A stretch of DNA of 55,221 bases. It comes from Actinomycetota bacterium (GTDB lineage Bacteria > Actinomycetota > UBA4738 > HRBIN12). The stretch's first letter is position 1; the number at the start of each line of letters is the position of its first letter. Positions 33,715 to 42,220 of this stretch are shown here, piece by piece. The notes under the pieces are model-generated. The model saw only the letters and a list, made by a program, of their open reading frames with translations. It ran no database searches and was not told the origin of the DNA. The stretch lies in NCBI GenBank assembly GCA_035640355.1, contig DASQWI010000019.1:1-55221 (forward strand), given 5' to 3'. A program made the position numbers and the translations under genes.

Positions 33715-34503
33715 CTAGCTGCGGTAGGAGTGCGCCTGGTCCGGGAACGCACCGGTCTCGACGTCGCTGGCGAACGCGCGCGCCGCGTCGGCGATCTGGG
33801 CGCGGAGGTTCGCGTACGCCTTGGCGAACCGGGGGAGGCGTTCGTTCAGGCCGAGGAGGTCGTTCACCACGAGCACCTGACCGTCCGTGTGCGGTCCCGC
33901 GCCGATCCCGATGGTCGGGATTTGCACCGTCTTCGTGATGTTGGCGGCGAGCTCCGCCGGGATCCCTTCCAGGACGACGGAGAACGCGCCCGCTTTCTCC
34001 AGGGCGTGCGCCTGATCGAGGAGGCTTCGCGCGGTCTCCTCGTCCCGGCCCTGGACCCGGTATCCGCCCATCGCGTGCACTGACTGCGGCGTGAGGCCAA
34101 CATGTGCCATCACGGGTATACCGAGCTCGACGAGCCGGGAGGTGAGCTCGATCTGCGATCCCTCGAGCTTGACTGCGTGCGCGCCCCCCTCCTTGAGGAA
34201 GCGTCCGGCGTTCCGGATGCCTTCCTCGATCGACACCTGATACGAGAGGAACGGCATGTCGCCGACGATGAGAGCGGCCCGCGCGCCGCGCGCGACGGCT
34301 CGCGTGTGGTGGAGCATCTCCACCATCGTGACCGGCAGCGTGTCCTCGTAACCGAGGACGTTGTTCGCCACCGAGTCGCCGACGAGCAACACCGGGATCC
34401 CAGCCTCGTCGAGGATCCGCGCGGTGGGGAAGTCATACGCGGTGAGCATGGCGAAGCGCCTGCCATCCGTCTTCCAATCGCGCAGGTCGCGGATCGTCAC
34501 CAT
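33715..34503 (-). CDS. panB: 3-methyl-2-oxobutanoate hydroxymethyltransferase
   Basis: 262 aa, normal for PanB. FAMLTAYDFPTARILDEAGI, PVLLVGDSVANNVLGYEDTL and VEMLHHTRAVARG are the conserved N-terminal motifs, with the magnesium-binding Asp in LLVGDS and in ALIVGDMPF; IPTIGIGAGPHTDGQVLVVN closes the active site. It makes ketopantoate from 2-oxoisovalerate and methylene-THF, the first step of pantothenate/CoA synthesis. The start at 34503 has AAGGAGG ~9 bases upstream; a longer frame begins at 34530. No panC or panD is adjacent. Confidence 0.95.
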   Translation of the reverse strand: MVTIRDLRDWKTDGRRFAMLTAYDFPTARILDEAGIPVLLVGDSVANNVLGYEDTLPVTMVEMLHHTRAVARGARAALIVGDMPFLSYQVSIEEGIRNAGRFLKEGGAHAVKLEGSQIELTSRLVELGIPVMAHVGLTPQSVHAMGGYRVQGRDEETARSLLDQAHALEKAGAFSVVLEGIPAELAANITKTVQIPTIGIGAGPHTDGQVLVVNDLLGLNERLPRFAKAYANLRAQIADAARAFASDVETGAFPDQAHSYRS

Positions 34504-34717
34504 CGCTCGCGCCTCCTTCCGGCAGTGCACGGCTGTTCAGCAAGTCTAGTTGGCGGCTCTTGCACCGCCATGCTTGCGGTCAGGGCATGTCGGTACCCCT
34601 TGCTACGGTCTGCCCGAACGAAACGGTAGACTCTGGGCGGACCCATTCCTGCTCCCCCAAGAGGTCGAGTGGTGCGCAGACGCCGCTCTCCTCACCAAGG
34701 GGGGGCCGCCCAGACCA

Positions 34718-34734
34718 GAGGAGGTGGGGCACTG
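34718..34734 (+). promoter_or_regulatory. Strong Shine-Dalgarno before a non-canonical CTG start of rpsF
   Basis: AGGAGGTG (34719-34726) sits 5-7 nt before CTG at 34732. The conserved S6 start (M)RQYEVMLIL aligns with this CTG; the next in-frame ATG (34750) would remove the first beta strand. A possible -10 box TAGACT is at 34627-34632, without a convincing -35. Confidence 0.6.
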
Positions 34735-35025
34735 AGGCAGTACGAAGTCATGCTCATCCTGCCCCCGGACGCCGATGAGTCGGTCGTTTCCGGGGCGGCG
34801 GATCGCATCGCCCGCATCGTCTCCGATGGAGGCGGGGCGGTCGGTAACGTCGACCGCTGGGGCCGGCGGCGGCTCGCCTTCGAGATCGAGCATCAAAGCG
34901 AGGGCTACTACGTCGTCGTCGAGTTCACCGCGGACCCCGCTCGGATCGGCGAACTCGACCGTGCGCTGCAGCTGGCCGACGAGGTGTTGCGGTTCAAGGT
35001 CGTCGTCCGCGGCGAGGCCGCGTAG
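34732..35025 (+). CDS. rpsF: 30S ribosomal protein S6
   Basis: 97 aa. The start MRQYEVMLILPPDADESVVS, VDRWGRRRLAFEIEHQSEGY and YVVVEFTADPARIGELDRAL are S6. The initiation codon appears to be CTG, supported by the Shine-Dalgarno and by family alignment; an in-frame GTG upstream (34669) would add 21 odd residues. First gene of the rpsF-ssb-rpsR-rplI operon. In many bacteria the S6:S18 complex represses this operon through its leader; a binding site was not identified here. Confidence 0.93.
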   Translation: MRQYEVMLILPPDADESVVSGAADRIARIVSDGGGAVGNVDRWGRRRLAFEIEHQSEGYYVVVEFTADPARIGELDRALQLADEVLRFKVVVRGEAA

Positions 35026-35099
35026 GCGAACGAGCGACTTCCCCCTTCCCGGCACTGCCATCCGCCGGGAAGCGGATCCCGAAACGGAAGGTGATGGAG

Positions 35100-35543
35100 A
35101 TGGCGAGCGAGAACCAGATCATCATCGTGGGAAACCTCACGGATGACCCAGAGCTCCGCTACACGCCGAACGGAGCGGCCGTCGTCAAGTTCCGAGTAGC
35201 CGTCAACCGTCGGTACAAGGATGAGGCCGGCAACTGGAAGGACGGCGACACGTCGTACTTCACCGTCAACGGCTGGCGCAGCCTCGCGGAGAATGTGGCC
35301 GAGTCGCTGACGCGTGGCACGCGCGTCGTCGTGGCCGGGCGCCTGCAGATGCGATCGTGGGAGAACCAGGAAGGCGAGAAGCGCACCGTCGTGGAGATCG
35401 AGGCAGACGAGATCGGGCCGAGCCTGCGCTGGGCGACCGCCAAGGTCGAGCGGCAGGGCAGATCTGGATCGGACTGGCAGCCGGCGGCGGTTGGCGCTTC
35501 GTTGGGAAGCGAGGAGACACCGCTGGATGCCACCCAAGGCTAG
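35100..35543 (+). CDS. ssb: Single-stranded DNA-binding protein
   Basis: 147 aa. OB fold: [77 protein letters not shown]. The C-terminus ends ETPLDATQG and lacks the usual acidic DDDIPF-type tip that recruits replication and repair partners, nor does another frame encode one. The ATG at 35100 follows GGAAGG; 35091 and 35094 are alternatives. It overlaps rpsR by 17 nt, so the tail is constrained by the S18 start. Confidence 0.92.
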   Translation: MASENQIIIVGNLTDDPELRYTPNGAAVVKFRVAVNRRYKDEAGNWKDGDTSYFTVNGWRSLAENVAESLTRGTRVVVAGRLQMRSWENQEGEKRTVVEIEADEIGPSLRWATAKVERQGRSGSDWQPAAVGASLGSEETPLDATQG

Positions 35544-35805
35544 GAAGCGAACTGGAAAACCGAAGAAAGAGAAGGACGACAAGGGCTGGCAGAGGAAGAC
35601 CAAACGCAAGGTCTGCGTCTTCTGTAAGGCCCGGTCCGAGTACGTCGACTACAAGGACACGGCCACGCTCCGAAAGTTCGTCTCGGAGCGCGGGAAGATC
35701 CGCGCGCGTCGCGTGACCGGCAACTGCTCGCAGCATCAGCGCGAGGTCGCCGTTGCGGTCAAGAACGCGCGCGAGATGGCGCTGCTGCCGTACTCGACGC
35801 GATGA
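35527..35805 (+). CDS. rpsR: 30S ribosomal protein S18 (zinc-binding, C+ form)
   Basis: 92 aa. Begins [16 protein letters not shown] and holds the zinc-ribbon form [20 protein letters not shown] with a later [20 protein letters not shown], so the metal ligands are C-x2-C plus C/H. Core S18 motif is intact through ALLPYSTR. It starts inside ssb and its stop overlaps rplI by 4 nt. A zinc-free paralogue may exist elsewhere in such genomes, but none is in the window. Confidence 0.95.
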   Translation: MPPKARKRTGKPKKEKDDKGWQRKTKRKVCVFCKARSEYVDYKDTATLRKFVSERGKIRARRVTGNCSQHQREVAVAVKNAREMALLPYSTR

Positions 35806-36254
35806 AGGTCATCCTCCAGAAAGCGGTCGACAAGCTCGGCGTGCCGGGCGATGTCGTCGACGTCGCCGACGGCTACGCGCGCAACTACCTGATGCCGCGC
35901 GGCCTCGCCGTGAAAGCCACGAAGGGCGGCGTGAACCACGTAGGCAGCCTCCAGCGGGCGCACGCCGTCCGGGTCGACGCCGCGAAGGCCGAAGCCGAGC
36001 AGGTCGCCGCGCGCCTCACTGCGACACCGATCCGCGTCTCCGCGCATGCCGGGGAGGAGGGCAAGCTCTTCGGTAGCGTTACGGCGTCCGACATCGCGAA
36101 CGCGATCGACGACCAGGCCGGGATCCGCGTCGACCGGCACGACGTGCACCTCGTAGAGCCGATCCGTTCGGTCGGTAGCCACGAGATTCGCGTCCACCTC
36201 TTCCACGAGGTGGACCCGGTCGTTTCGGTGGAGGTCTCGGGCACGGAGTCGTAG
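35802..36254 (+). CDS. rplI: 50S ribosomal protein L9
   Basis: 150 aa, standard. The N-terminal domain starts [20 protein letters not shown] with [18 protein letters not shown], followed by the long connecting helix and the C-terminal domain ([41 protein letters not shown]-like end). The ATG overlaps the rpsR stop. Last gene of the operon; a large inverted repeat follows 15 nt later. Confidence 0.96.
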   Translation: MKVILQKAVDKLGVPGDVVDVADGYARNYLMPRGLAVKATKGGVNHVGSLQRAHAVRVDAAKAEAEQVAARLTATPIRVSAHAGEEGKLFGSVTASDIANAIDDQAGIRVDRHDVHLVEPIRSVGSHEIRVHLFHEVDPVVSVEVSGTES

Positions 36255-36269
36255 GGGCGCGCTGAGGTC

Positions 36270-36368
36270 GGGGCGCGTCTCGGGCTGCTCGTCTCCGCTC
36301 GGCCGACGGGGTTGCGCGAGATGGCCCTTCTCGCCTCGCTTCGCTCGACGACGCCCGAGACGCACCCC
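36270..36368. other. Long inverted repeat after rplI (candidate terminator or structured RNA)
   Basis: GGGGCGCGTCTCGGGC (36270-36285) pairs with GCCCGAGACGCACCCC (36353-36368) over 16 positions with one mismatch. The 67-nt loop holds further possible short stems. It begins 15 nt after the rplI stop. No U-tract follows. Confidence 0.45.
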
Positions 36369-36691
36369 TTCCCGCGCGCCGATCACCGTCGCCGCCCGCG
36401 ACGCAACCGTTCCGCCGGCACCTATCACGATCGTCGTGTGCCCGGGACCGCGGCTTGGTCACGGTGCCTCTCCCCACAAATGACACGCCTGTCATTCCCG
36501 CCTGATACACACCTGTCCACAGGGTTATCCACATGGGGAATCGCAGGTAAAGGCCACAGTGACAAGGAATCTCTCGTGCCCACGCGGTCGTCGCGTTTCC
36601 CCACGGGTTTTCCGCTGGAGACCGGACGGGGCGAGGTCTAGGGTTCCCGCCGGTCCGGGGTCGAGGACCTTGGGGCGAGGGGGGCGGGATC
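36369..36691. other. rplI-dnaB intergenic remainder
   Basis: 323 bp. It holds the DnaA-box-like pair at 36513-36533 and otherwise G/C-rich sequence. No ORF here is convincing, and no vegetative promoter for dnaB could be fixed. Confidence 0.5.
36513..36533 (+). promoter_or_regulatory. Two DnaA-box-like sites upstream of dnaB
   Basis: TTATCCACA at 36525-36533 is a perfect DnaA box; CTGTCCACA at 36513-36521 differs from TTGTCCACA by one base. Both are in the same orientation and separated by 3 nt, ~160 bp before dnaB. They could link dnaB transcription to DnaA; no AT-rich unwinding region or further box cluster is seen, so an origin is not claimed. Confidence 0.55.
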
Positions 36692-38041
36692 GTGGCGCGC
36701 ACGGCTGAGGACGTTCGTCGGCTTCGGCCTGATCGCGTACCGCCGCACAACCTCGAAGCCGAGGAGTCCGTCCTCGGCTCGATGATGCTGTCGGCCGAAG
36801 CGATCGCCGACGTCATCGAGGTCGTTCGGCCGGCCGACTTCTATCGGAGCGCCAACGCCAAGATCTTCGAGACGCTCCGTGATATCTACGGGCGCGGCGA
36901 CCCCGTCGACGCGATCACCGCCGTCGAGGAGCTGAAGCGCCGCAGCCTCCTCGTCGAGGTCGGCGGCCACCTCTACATCTCGGAGCTCGTCGAGCGAGTT
37001 CCCACACCGGCGTCAGCCGGGTCGTATGCCCGGATCGTCGCCGAGACGGCACTGCTCCGGCGGCTCATCTCGGCGGCGGGCGACATCATCGAGAGGGCGT
37101 TCGCCGCGCCCGAAGAACCTGAGCGCGTCGCGGACGAGGCGGAGCAGCGGATCTACGAGGTGGCGCGCCACGACGAGAAGGAGCAGGTCGCGTCGCTTCG
37201 TGAGCTCGTCGACCAGGCGATGACCGACCTGGAGAAGATCCAGAACCGCGAGTCAGCGTTCGCCGGCGTGCCTACGGGGTTCCGTGACGTCGACGCGTTG
37301 CTCTCGGGGATGCAGGCCGGCAACCTGATCATCGTCGCGGCTCGCCCCGGTGTCGGCAAGTCGTCCTTCGTGACAAACGTCGCGCGCAACGTCGCGGTCG
37401 ACGCAGGGTTCCCGATCGCGATGTTCTCGCTCGAGATGTCGCGGTGGGAGATCGGCATGCGCTTGCTGTGCGCGGAGGCGCGAGTGCCGTGGGACGCCAT
37501 CCGTAACAAGCGCGTGGGCGCCGAGGACTGGTCCCGGATCGCGCAGGCCGCCGACACACTCCACGACGCGCCGCTGTTCATCGTCGACTCGGGCAACGTG
37601 ACGCTCGTCGACATCCGTGCGAAGGCGCGACGCCTGGCGGCGCGGCGGCAGGGCCTCGGGATGATCATCGTCGACTACCTCCAGTTGATGTCCCACTCGC
37701 GACGCGTCGAGAACCGTCAGCAGGAGATCGCCGAGATCAGCCGGGGCCTGAAGATGCTCGCCAAGGAACTCGACATCCCGGTTGTCGCCGTCTCGCAGCT
37801 GAACCGCGACCCCGAGCGCCGCCAGGACAAGCGTCCTCAGCTCTCGGACCTTCGTGAATCCGGTGCACTGGAGCAGGACGCGGACGTCGTCATGTTCATC
37901 CACCGCGACGACGCCGACCCGGCGAAAAAGGGGCTCGCGGACCTGATCGTGGCCAAGCATCGCAACGGGCCGACGGACACGCTGCCGCTCACGTTCCTGC
38001 CTCACCTCACGCAGTTCCGCAGCTTCGCTCCCGCCTCGTAG
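36692..38041 (+). CDS. dnaB: Replicative DNA helicase
   Basis: 449 aa from a GTG with a purine-rich GGGGGG leader. The N-terminal domain is recognisable by RVPPHNLEAEESVLGSMMLS; the RecA-like motor has Walker A IVAARPGVGKSS (~215-226), Walker B in LGMIIVDYLQLM, and the C-terminal DLRESGALEQDADVVMFIHR and arginine region. No intein is present, unlike some actinobacterial DnaB proteins. It unwinds the fork ahead of the replisome as a hexamer. Follows the ribosomal operon with a 437-bp gap. Confidence 0.97.
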   Translation: MARTAEDVRRLRPDRVPPHNLEAEESVLGSMMLSAEAIADVIEVVRPADFYRSANAKIFETLRDIYGRGDPVDAITAVEELKRRSLLVEVGGHLYISELVERVPTPASAGSYARIVAETALLRRLISAAGDIIERAFAAPEEPERVADEAEQRIYEVARHDEKEQVASLRELVDQAMTDLEKIQNRESAFAGVPTGFRDVDALLSGMQAGNLIIVAARPGVGKSSFVTNVARNVAVDAGFPIAMFSLEMSRWEIGMRLLCAEARVPWDAIRNKRVGAEDWSRIAQAADTLHDAPLFIVDSGNVTLVDIRAKARRLAARRQGLGMIIVDYLQLMSHSRRVENRQQEIAEISRGLKMLAKELDIPVVAVSQLNRDPERRQDKRPQLSDLRESGALEQDADVVMFIHRDDADPAKKGLADLIVAKHRNGPTDTLPLTFLPHLTQFRSFAPAS

Positions 38042-38050
38042 CCTGCCGCC

Positions 38051-38755
38051 GTGGCGATCGATCGGCGGCGCGTTCGAGCCGTTCACGCGCGCTTGCTTCG
38101 GCATTTTGGTGAGCTGCAACCACCACGACGAACCGACCCGCTGGAGGAACTGATCCTAACGGTGCTCTCCCAGCACACGAGCGACGTGAACGCCTCGCGC
38201 GCGTTCGCCTCGCTCCGCGATTCCTTCCCGTCGTGGGAGGACGTCGTGGCCGCGGGCGCGCCGGCGGTCGCCGACGCGATCCGTTCGGGCGGCCTGGCGA
38301 ACACGAAGGCGCCTCGGATCCAGGCGATCCTTCGCGAGATCCGGGAGCGGGAAGGCCATTACGACCTCTCGCGACTGAGGCAGATGGGCGACGAAGAGGC
38401 AGCGGGGTACCTCGCGTCCCTTCCCGGCGTCGGGCCGAAGACGGCCGCGGTGGTGCTGGCGTTCTCGTTGGATCGGAACACGCTTCCCGTCGACACGCAC
38501 GTGCACCGAGTGGCGACTCGGCTCGGCTGGGTCGAGCCGCGCACGACCGCAGCGGTTGCACATCGCGTCCTGGCCGAGCTCGTTCCCGGCGAGATCCGCG
38601 TTCCGGTGCACGTCGGACTGATCCGGCTCGGCCGCGAGATCTGCATCGCGCGTCGCCCCCGATGCGATGTCTGTCCGGTGTTCGAGCTCTGTCCGACGGG
38701 TCCCATCGTGCTCGGTCGCTCGACGCGTCGTCCCACCCTGCGACGATCCAGGTAG
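38051..38755 (+). CDS. nth: Endonuclease III (DNA glycosylase/AP lyase)
   Basis: 234 aa from a GTG 9 bp after dnaB. Motifs: LILTVLSQHTSDVNASRAF, helix-hairpin-helix LPGVGPKTAAVVLAF with the catalytic Lys, LPVDTHVHRVATRLGWV with the catalytic Asp, and a C-terminal 4Fe-4S loop C-x6-C-x2-C-x5-C (CIARRPRCDVCPVFELC). It removes oxidised pyrimidines from DNA and cleaves the abasic strand. The spacing suggests co-transcription with dnaB. Confidence 0.93.
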   Translation: MAIDRRRVRAVHARLLRHFGELQPPRRTDPLEELILTVLSQHTSDVNASRAFASLRDSFPSWEDVVAAGAPAVADAIRSGGLANTKAPRIQAILREIREREGHYDLSRLRQMGDEEAAGYLASLPGVGPKTAAVVLAFSLDRNTLPVDTHVHRVATRLGWVEPRTTAAVAHRVLAELVPGEIRVPVHVGLIRLGREICIARRPRCDVCPVFELCPTGPIVLGRSTRRPTLRRSR

Positions 38756-38770
38756 CGCCCGTCAGTCGGC

Positions 38771-38844
38771 TGGAGCGGGCGAGGGGAATCGGACCCCCGT
38801 CTCGAGCTTGGGAAGCTCGCGTTCTACCATTGAACCACGCCCGC
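38771..38844 (-). tRNA. tRNA-Gly (anticodon CCC)
   Basis: On the minus strand, GCGGGCG...CGCCCGC closes the acceptor; D-arm GTGGTTCAATGGTAGAACGC; anticodon arm CGAGC-TTCCCAA-GCTCG gives CCC; T-arm GGGGGTCCGATTCCCCT. Discriminator T, and CCA is encoded (38773-38771). Confidence 0.95.
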
Positions 38845-38946
38845 GGTTCGCGCTCGCCCCGGGCGAGCGCGCTCAGTCTAGCGGCGACGCCATGGCAAGG
38901 CGTCGCATGCCGCCCGTCGAGGCCCTGCTAGCCTCCGGCCCCACGC

Positions 38947-39981
38947 ATGACCGAGCGCGATCCGGATCTGTGGCCGCACATCCTGTCGAAGCTCGCGGCG
39001 CACGATGCGCTCACCGCCGACGAGGCCGCCGCGGCGATGCAAGAGGTGATGGCGGGCGAAGCGACGCCGGCGCAGCTCGGCGGCCTGTTGATGGCTCTGC
39101 GGACGAAAGGCGAGACCGTCGACGAGGTCGACGGTCTCGCCCGTACCATGCTCGCCTTCGCCAATCCGGTCACTCCCCCTGCGCCCGTGATCGACACGTG
39201 CGGCACCGGCGGCGACCGAACCGGGACCTTCAACATCTCGACGATCGCGGCGATCGTCGTGGCCGGCGCCGGCGTTCCGGTCGCCAAACACGGCAACCGG
39301 GCGGCGTCCTCTCGCTGCGGATCCGCCGACCTGCTCGAGGCTCTGGGCGTCCGGATCGACCTGCCTCCTGCCGGCGTGGAACGGTGCCTCGCCGAGGCGG
39401 GCATCGCGTTCATGTTCGCGCCGGTGTTCCACCCTGCGATGGGTCACGCCGCACCGGTGCGCCGCGAGCTCCGCGTGCCGACGGCGTTCAACTTCCTCGG
39501 TCCGCTGACGAATCCCGCCCGCCCGTTCGCCCAGGTGGTCGGCGTCTCCGACGAACGGATGCTGCCCCTCATGGCCGAGGTTCTCGCTCGGCGCGGCACG
39601 CGAGCGAAGCTGTTCCGCGGTGCCGACGGCATCGACGAGCTCACGACCACCGCCCCGTCGAAAGTGTTCGAGGTCGACGCCGGGACCGTGACCGAACGCT
39701 CAACAGACCCCGCCGAGCTCGGACTGTCGCGCGCGAAACCGGACGACTTGAAGGGTGGGGATCCCGGCGTCGGGGCGGAGATCGCCCTGGCGATTCTGGG
39801 CGGTGAGCAAGGCCCGCGCCGCGAAGTCGTCCTCCTGAACGCTGCCGCCGCGCTCGAGGTCGGCGGTCACGCCGCGTCAATGGAGGAAGGGCTGACGGTC
39901 GCGGCCCAATCGATTGATTCCGGCGCCGCTTCCGCGACGCTCGAACGCTGGGTCGCCGTCTCCACTGCAACGAGCGGGTAG
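38947..39981 (+). CDS. trpD: Anthranilate phosphoribosyltransferase
   Basis: 344 aa. Motifs: PVIDTCGTGGDRTGTFNIST (the PRPP-binding GTGGD), VPVAKHGNRAASSRCGSADL, FLGPLTNPARP and the C-terminal LNAAAALEVGG. It joins anthranilate and PRPP in tryptophan synthesis. No other trp gene is nearby; a lone trpD next to dcd is common in Actinobacteria. The N-terminus LSKLAAHDALTADEAAAAMQ is helical as expected. Confidence 0.95.
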   Translation: MTERDPDLWPHILSKLAAHDALTADEAAAAMQEVMAGEATPAQLGGLLMALRTKGETVDEVDGLARTMLAFANPVTPPAPVIDTCGTGGDRTGTFNISTIAAIVVAGAGVPVAKHGNRAASSRCGSADLLEALGVRIDLPPAGVERCLAEAGIAFMFAPVFHPAMGHAAPVRRELRVPTAFNFLGPLTNPARPFAQVVGVSDERMLPLMAEVLARRGTRAKLFRGADGIDELTTTAPSKVFEVDAGTVTERSTDPAELGLSRAKPDDLKGGDPGVGAEIALAILGGEQGPRREVVLLNAAAALEVGGHAASMEEGLTVAAQSIDSGAASATLERWVAVSTATSG

Positions 39982-39993
39982 CATCGCGCGGCG

Positions 39994-40578
39994 ATGATCC
40001 TGTCCGACATCGACATCCGCAAGGAGATCGCGGCAGGCCGGATCGAGATCGAGCCGTTCGACGAGACGTGCGTGCAGCCGTCGTCGGTCGATCTCCACGT
40101 CGACTCGCAGTTCCGGGTGTTCGCGAACTCGCGGTACCCGTACATCGACGTTCGAAAGCCCATGCCCGAGCTCACGGAGCTCGTCGAGGTCGAGGGTCCG
40201 GAGCCGTTCATCCTGCACCCGGGAGAGTTCGTCCTGGGGTCGACCCGCGAGCGCGTCCGACTGCCCGACGACATGGTCGCGCGCCTCGAGGGAAAGTCCA
40301 GCCTCGGTCGGCTCGGCCTGTTGATCCACTCGACCGCCGGCTACGTCGATCCGGGGTGGGACGGGTACCTCACACTCGAGCTTTCGAACGTGGCCAACCT
40401 GCCGATCACGATCTACCCCGGCATGAAGATCGGACAGATCTCGTTCTTCAGGCTGTCGACGGCGGCGGAGATCCCGTACGGATCGGGCCGCACGCGGAGC
40501 AAGTACCAAGGACAGCGCGGCCCCACGGCGAGCCGCTTCTTCGAGGAGTTCGCGAACGGAGAACGCTCGGAGGGCTAG
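39994..40578 (+). CDS. dcd: dCTP deaminase
   Basis: 194 aa, standard Dcd/dUTPase-fold. Starts [20 protein letters not shown], with [37 protein letters not shown] (S and R of the active site) and [17 protein letters not shown] containing the catalytic Glu; C-terminal [18 protein letters not shown]. It deaminates dCTP; the mycobacterial relative also hydrolyses dUTP, which cannot be told from sequence alone. Follows trpD by 12 bp. Confidence 0.95.
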   Translation: MILSDIDIRKEIAAGRIEIEPFDETCVQPSSVDLHVDSQFRVFANSRYPYIDVRKPMPELTELVEVEGPEPFILHPGEFVLGSTRERVRLPDDMVARLEGKSSLGRLGLLIHSTAGYVDPGWDGYLTLELSNVANLPITIYPGMKIGQISFFRLSTAAEIPYGSGRTRSKYQGQRGPTASRFFEEFANGERSEG

Positions 40579-40613
40579 TCCTCCGATTTGCTATCTCCTC
40601 GTCGTTGCTTGCG

Positions 40614-41315
40614 TCACGGTCTGGAGCTGCCCGTGCCCGCACGCAACTGAGCGGGTTGGAGACCGGGACCGATGCCCATCGCCACGGCGGCCATGGCCGC
40701 TTGGGTCCTGTTCGTCACGCCGAGCTTGCGGAAGATCGCTGCGAGGTGCGCCTTGACCGTCTTCTCGGACAGGAACAGCGCGCGCGAGATATCGCGGTTG
40801 CTCCTCCCCTCGGAGAGGAGCGCGAGGATGTCTGTCTCGCGCTGCGTCAACGAGCTCGTCGGGCGGTGATGCGTCTCGCCGTTCTCGACGGAGGTCGCGC
40901 CCTCGACCGTCTCGAACAGGTTCTGGATGACCCTCGGCGACAGGACGTTGCCGCCTCCCGACAGCGCGACCTTGATCGCCTGCTCCAGGTCCTCCGGAGT
41001 GGCGTCTTTCAGCATGTAACCCGCGGCTCCCTCGGCGAGCGCGCGCCTGACGTAGTGGGCGTGATCGAACGACGTGAGCATGATCACGGGGACGTTGGGC
41101 CAGCGTTCGCGCATGTCGTGCAGGAGCTCGAGTCCGTCCAGGTCGGGCATACGCACGTCGACGAGCGCGATGTCCGCGCCCGTGGTGGCCATCGCCTCCA
41201 TCGCCTCAGCAGCCGAGCTCGCTTCGACGATCTCCGCGTCGCTGAACGACTCGCGCACGACGTGTCCCATCCCACGGCGCACGAGCGCGTGGTCGTCCAC
41301 GATCAGGATCTTCAC
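40614..41315 (-). CDS. NarL/FixJ-family response regulator (2)
   Basis: 233 aa from a GTG that overlaps the kinase stop as GTGA. Receiver: KILIVDDHALVRRGMGHVV with the acidic pocket, phospho-Asp in IALVDVRMPDLDG, LKDAT near the end. LuxR domain: LTQRETDILALLSEGRSNRD and SEKTVKAHLAAIFRKLGVTN. It forms a two-component pair with the soluble kinase. The tail LQPAQLRAGTGSSRP is non-conserved. Confidence 0.93.
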   Translation of the reverse strand: MKILIVDDHALVRRGMGHVVRESFSDAEIVEASSAAEAMEAMATTGADIALVDVRMPDLDGLELLHDMRERWPNVPVIMLTSFDHAHYVRRALAEGAAGYMLKDATPEDLEQAIKVALSGGGNVLSPRVIQNLFETVEGATSVENGETHHRPTSSLTQRETDILALLSEGRSNRDISRALFLSEKTVKAHLAAIFRKLGVTNRTQAAMAAVAMGIGPGLQPAQLRAGTGSSRP

Positions 41316-42070
41316 GACGTCACTCCTTGATTGACGGGGAGCTTCGCTACGACCCTCGTGCCGTTTCCCGGCGACGACTGGACGTCGAGCGTGCCGTTCA
41401 CCTCGGCCACGCGGCGGCGCATCATCTCGAGCCCCAGATGACCGGCATGGAGGCCGGCTTCTTCGGGTCGGAACCCTCGCCCGCCGTCTTCGATCCGAAC
41501 CTCGACGCCGCTGGCGGACGCTTGAACGTCGACGGCGACGTCGTTCGAGTCGGAATGCTTCGCGGCGTTGGCCACGCACTCTCGGATGACGGAGGTCGCT
41601 ACGTCGAGCACGGGTCCGGGGACGTCACGAAGATCGCCGTTCACCGACCACTTCGCGCGGAGCTTCCAACGGTCCATCACGTGTTCGATGAGCTCGTTCA
41701 CCGACCGGTGTGCTTCATCGGCGCGCGGCGACAACGCCGAGAGCAGCGCGCGAATCTCGTCGAGCGCGGCGTGCAGCTCCGCTGTGGCGTCGGTGAGGGC
41801 CTTGGCCGCGTCTTGCGGGGCAAGGTCGACCCGACGCGCCTGCCACTCGAGCTCGAGCACGGCGGCGGTCACGACCTGGGTGAGGCCATCGTGGATCGCG
41901 TAGGCAAGACGTGTCCGCTCACGTTCGATCGGGTCGTCCGGCGCGACGCCGCCAAGATCCGGCGGTTCGCCCCCCCCGACGCCCGCGGCTGGTGTCGTCC
42001 CGTCCACTCGTCTCCTATTCGGTTCGTGGCGAACGGTTCGCGCCTTCCGGCGCGTCCGCACGCCTGGCAC
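41312..42070 (-). CDS. Soluble NarL-type histidine kinase lacking a sensor domain
   Basis: 252 aa. A HisKA_3 box RTRLAYAIHDGLTQVVTAAV with the phospho-His, a dimerisation helix pair, and HATPase motifs (NAAKHSDSNDVAV, GVEVRIEDGGRGFRPEE, GLEMMRRRVAEVNG). There is no membrane helix or PAS/GAF; the N-terminal ~45 residues are Arg/Pro/Gly-rich. The signal must come from a partner protein or be internal. Start not well fixed; homology begins after ~residue 45. Confidence 0.87.
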   Translation of the reverse strand: MPGVRTRRKARTVRHEPNRRRVDGTTPAAGVGGGEPPDLGGVAPDDPIERERTRLAYAIHDGLTQVVTAAVLELEWQARRVDLAPQDAAKALTDATAELHAALDEIRALLSALSPRADEAHRSVNELIEHVMDRWKLRAKWSVNGDLRDVPGPVLDVATSVIRECVANAAKHSDSNDVAVDVQASASGVEVRIEDGGRGFRPEEAGLHAGHLGLEMMRRRVAEVNGTLDVQSSPGNGTRVVAKLPVNQGVTS

Positions 42071-42220
42071 TGGCCATAGCCGTACCGCTTGCCTCCGTCG
42101 GCCGTCCGGACGGCGCCCATCGCACGACCGGGCACGGGCTCCGTTCGGTCTAGTCCTTCTTCGGTCGGTTGGGGCGTTCGCTTGAACCCCCGGCCGGAGC
42201 GCGGTCGCCCGGGCGGCGGG

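Noticed and set aside
36513-36533. Chromosomal origin of replication
   Set aside because: Only two box-like sites, no AT-rich unwinding element, and neither dnaA nor dnaN in the window.
38667-39806. Open frame running through tRNA-Gly into trpD
   Set aside because: It is the usual false peptide read from a tRNA and a shadow of trpD.
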